Assembly: GCA_003486645.1 (NCBI GenBank) | Contig: DNGI01000433.1 | Coordinates: 1-8,133 of the forward strand | From: Cyanobacteria bacterium UBA11370 | Lineage (GTDB): Bacteria > Cyanobacteriota > Cyanobacteriia > Cyanobacteriales > Coleofasciculaceae | DNA: 8,133 nt | Direction: 5' to 3' | Shown here: one piece after another, positions 6,228 through 8,133 of the stretch | Position numbering within the stretch: the stretch's first letter is position 1 | Layout: each line of letters begins with the position of its first letter | Notes under the pieces: model-generated | Seen by the model: the letters and a program-made list of their open reading frames with translations, nothing else | What the model was told of the DNA's origin: nothing | Database searches by the model: none | Translations under genes and position numbers: made by a program

Positions 6228-7298
6228 TTAATCTGCCACCTCCAGTTCCTCTACAAACGTCACCCAGCGCCGATTATCCAATTGAGTTTGACAGCTAGAA
6301 GATATTGCCAGGGTCACAGGTCCCCCCATCGTTGCCGAAATCGGTATGCGATCATCACCCCAGCGAGTTGCTAGCAGAATATCGCAATTCCGAATATCAG
6401 ATGCCTTAATGCGAACAGGATTATTCGGGTCACGGTAGATAGGCGACTTCCCTCGCACGATAACATAACTGTTGTTCGGGATTTGAAGTCCGGCAGCCGC
6501 GAGAACATCCCGGATCAGTACACCATGAAGCTTGACTTTGCTAGCAGGCCAACCTAGGGGGTAGCCAACGGTTTCTTCTAGGGTGACAGGTGGGAGTTTT
6601 TCCAGCGCCGATGCGTCCAATACACGCTTACCCAAGCGTAATTGAATAGGTTCAGTGCCAATTACGATGTCAGTAACGTAAAATGCCCAGAAGCGATCCG
6701 GATACTTGGATTGAAGCTGGGGAAACTCCGTATGAGGAAACACCAGGTAAAGGGGACCCCCTTCACTCCGGGAAATCTTTTGAGTATTGCGCTCTAGGGC
6801 AATAATAATAGGATATTGGTACAAATCCGCCACATTGACTGTTGATCGGTAAGCATCATCGGCAACAAATGTCACCTCCTTGACGTGTGGTGCAACGCCA
6901 AGCTGATTAAGCAATCGGGATACAGCAATGCCGTGAAAGTGAACAATCGCATCCGGGTCGTTGGTATTATGGGGGTCTTGTGTCCAGATTGATGTTGTTG
7001 CCAGCGCCTCAAGTTCCGACCAACTCAAGCGTACCGATTTGCCTGTAGTCGTTTGTCCCCCAATCACCAGTTCCCATTCTTTCTGGTTTCGACCCGTTTT
7101 TTGAGTAGCGATCGCCTCCGCATTCATCACAATTGCCTCCTGACGTTGGCGTTCAAGTTCAGCATCGGTGGGGCGATCGCTACACCCAGTTAGGTAAGTT
7201 CCGAGAATCAAATAAACTAGAGTAAACGAAATTTTGAATGGTGTTAGCGTAGCGGGGCGTAACTGATTTTGAATGTTGAATGGTTTATGCAGGTTCAT
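6228..7298 (-). CDS. Lipoprotein with two tandem sulfite-oxidase-fold domains
   Basis: This is a 356-residue predicted lipoprotein. The signal segment ends in a lipobox, LTGC, with Cys39 as lipid attachment site, followed by a short charged linker rich in Glu, Arg and Gln. Two copies of one fold follow. Copy 1 (about 75-215) contains VHFHGIAVSRLLNQLG, VTFVADDAYR, SEGGPLYLVFP and a closing FWAFYVTDIVIG. Copy 2 (about 230-356) has VKLHGVLIRDVLAAAG, YVIVRGKSPIYRD, TMGGPVTLAIS and RWVTFVEELEV in the same order. This resembles the oxidoreductase molybdopterin-binding (SUOX) domain, but the Mo-ligand cysteine expected just before the HG.....LL segment is absent in both copies; the mature protein has only Cys39, Cys305 and Cys336, none at that site. 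A conventional Mo-enzyme role is therefore doubtful and ligand binding or sensing is as likely. The ATG at 7298 is preferred over an upstream TTG at 7328. It overlaps the thioredoxin-fold gene by 14 bases. Confidence 0.8.
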   Translation of the reverse strand: MNLHKPFNIQNQLRPATLTPFKISFTLVYLILGTYLTGCSDRPTDAELERQRQEAIVMNAEAIATQKTGRNQKEWELVIGGQTTTGKSVRLSWSELEALATTSIWTQDPHNTNDPDAIVHFHGIAVSRLLNQLGVAPHVKEVTFVADDAYRSTVNVADLYQYPIIIALERNTQKISRSEGGPLYLVFPHTEFPQLQSKYPDRFWAFYVTDIVIGTEPIQLRLGKRVLDASALEKLPPVTLEETVGYPLGWPASKVKLHGVLIRDVLAAAGLQIPNNSYVIVRGKSPIYRDPNNPVRIKASDIRNCDILLATRWGDDRIPISATMGGPVTLAISSSCQTQLDNRRWVTFVEELEVAD

Positions 7299-7857
7299 TC
7301 CCTGGCTTCCACTTGATATTACAGCCAATACTTGGCTTTTGATCCGGGTTAACCGGAGTTTGAGCCAGTACAGCCTCTATTGCTAATCGTAGATCCTGAC
7401 CTGTGACAGGTTGATTGTTACTGGGACGGCTACTATCCAATTGTCCTCGATATACCAGTTGTTGGTTAGCATCAAACAGAAAGAAATCTGGGGTACAAGC
7501 GGCGGTATAAGCTTTTGCTGTTTCTTGACTTTCGTCATAGCAAAAGGGAAAAGTAAATCCTAACTGTTGCGCCATTTCTTTAAGTTTGTCAGGAGCGTCA
7601 TCCGGGTAATTCGCCGCATCATTAGCACTAATTGCCACAATTCCTAGATTAGTATTCGCGTAATCTTTTCCCATTCGTGCAAGTTCCTCCTGGACATACT
7701 TAACAAATGGACAGTGACGACAGATAAACATCACTAATAATGCCTGCTTACCCGAAAAAGTTTCTAACGAAATCGTTTCGCCAGAGACAACATCCACTAA
7801 CTGGAAATCCGGGGCTTTAGTGCCCAAGGGCAACATGGTTGAAGGGGTGAGCGCCAT
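7285..7857 (-). CDS. Thioredoxin-fold (peroxiredoxin-like) CxxC protein
   Basis: This 190-residue protein has an AhpC/TSA-like lead (LGTKAPDFQL, 11-20) and a thioredoxin core. The active-site motif is C46-R-H-C49 in MFICRHCPFVKYV, and CTPDFFLFD (121-129) carries the likely cis-proline P123. Extra cysteines are C106, C121 and C179, the last in a PSIGCNIKWKPG tail. The CxxC in place of a lone peroxidatic Cys suggests disulfide exchange or reductase activity rather than classical peroxidase activity. It matches the roughly 190-residue thioredoxin family proteins common in cyanobacteria. No signal peptide is seen, so it should be cytoplasmic. TAGGA 8 bases before the ATG supports the start. Its end overlaps the lipoprotein start, which suggests translational coupling. 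A nested inverted repeat begins 35 bases upstream of its start. Confidence 0.88.
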   Translation of the reverse strand: MALTPSTMLPLGTKAPDFQLVDVVSGETISLETFSGKQALLVMFICRHCPFVKYVQEELARMGKDYANTNLGIVAISANDAANYPDDAPDKLKEMAQQLGFTFPFCYDESQETAKAYTAACTPDFFLFDANQQLVYRGQLDSSRPSNNQPVTGQDLRLAIEAVLAQTPVNPDQKPSIGCNIKWKPGNEPA

Positions 7858-7865
7858 ACTATAAT

Positions 7866-7870
7866 TCCTA
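7866..7870 (-). promoter_or_regulatory. Ribosome binding site of the thioredoxin-fold gene
   Basis: TAGGA on the minus strand lies 8 bases before the ATG at 7857. It supports this ATG over the in-frame Met at residue 8. Confidence 0.45.
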
Positions 7871-7891
7871 AACCTACTGCACTGCTAACTC

Positions 7892-8055
7892 AAGTTGCTA
7901 GTTACCTGATCAGGATGGCTAATGGCTAATGGCTCATTGTTTAAAAGCCTGTTTTCGATTAACGATATAGCCTGTCTTGCATTAGCCATTAGCAATTAGC
8001 CATTAGCAATTAGCCATTAGCCATTAGCCATCTCTTAGTTTATAACTAGCAACTT
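7892..8055. repeat. 164-base nested inverted repeat, possible MITE
   Basis: The outer arms AAGTTGCTAGTTA (7892-7904) and TAACTAGCAACTT (8043-8055) are perfect 13-base inverted repeats. Inside them, 20-base arms at 7915-7934 and 8012-8031 are also perfectly complementary and are made of ATGGCTA/TAGCCAT heptamers. Between outer and inner left arms is the palindrome CCTGATCAGG (7905-7914). The interior (7935-8011) has no gene. No flanking target duplication is evident. The element could be a non-autonomous mobile repeat or a heptamer tract folded around a hairpin. Confidence 0.7.
7981..8031. repeat. Tandem heptanucleotide repeat ATTAGC(C/A)
   Basis: Seven head-to-tail 7-base units run from 7981 to 8029, followed by a partial AT. 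The last base of successive units reads C, A, C, A, C, C, C. Three reverse-complement units (ATGGCTA) lie at 7915-7935. Short tandemly repeated heptamers of this kind are a known feature of filamentous cyanobacterial genomes. Confidence 0.92.
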
Positions 8056-8133
8056 ATCAAGACTCAAAACTGTCAGAACTTACGCTTGCATCGGTGTTAA
8101 ACCAACCCTAATTGACGACTCCCCCAGATAAAA

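Noticed and set aside
7296..7328. TTG at 7328 as the start of the lipoprotein
   Set aside because: It adds ten residues before an already long n-region and deepens the overlap to 44 bases; the ATG at 7298 is the more likely start.
7915..8031. CRISPR-like array
   Set aside because: The units are 7 bases long and adjoin each other without spacers, so this is a simple tandem repeat.

Overview
The window looks like chromosomal DNA from a filamentous cyanobacterium. It has seven copies of the HIP1 octamer GCGATCGC, where roughly 0.1 would be expected by chance in 8 kb. It also has heptanucleotide tracts (ATTAGCC and related) and several families of short palindromic or MITE-like repeats, as is usual in large cyanobacterial genomes. 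The predicted proteins (DUF815 ATPase with a long N-terminal region, HAMP-class III cyclase, HIP1-type cytosine methyltransferase candidate, cistern-like exoprotein) fit that assignment. The species cannot be fixed from the sequence alone.

Layout. Positions 1-652 hold no convincing gene: a widespread GC-rich hairpin near the left edge, then an AT-rich stretch with a 12-base palindrome. A plus-strand gene (653-1396) encodes a secreted protein resembling the cistern family of cyanobacterial PEP-CTERM proteins but without the sorting signal. It converges on a run of five minus-strand genes. The 191-base convergent gap holds an array of four evenly spaced 18-base palindromes plus overlapping AT-rich palindromes that run into the end of the neighbouring gene.

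In order of transcription the minus-strand genes are: a CxxC thioredoxin-fold protein (7857-7285); a lipoprotein made of two tandem sulfite-oxidase-fold domains, both without the molybdenum-ligand cysteine (7298-6228, overlapping the previous gene by 14 bases); a membrane-bound class III adenylate cyclase with an outside sensor region and HAMP domain (6111-4651); an apparently orphan DNA cytosine-5 methyltransferase (4377-3076); and a DUF815-type P-loop ATPase (2874-1588). A 120-base MITE-like element sits just upstream of the methyltransferase. A 164-base nested inverted repeat built partly from heptamers sits just upstream of the thioredoxin-fold gene.

How the genes work together: only the thioredoxin-fold/lipoprotein pair shows a clear coupling signal (overlap). 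The cyclase follows 116 bases later and may be co-transcribed, giving a speculative redox or envelope-sensing and cAMP module. The methyltransferase and DUF815 gene are separated by 201-273 base gaps containing repeats and are probably independent units. No RNA gene, CRISPR array, transposase or restriction endonuclease was seen.
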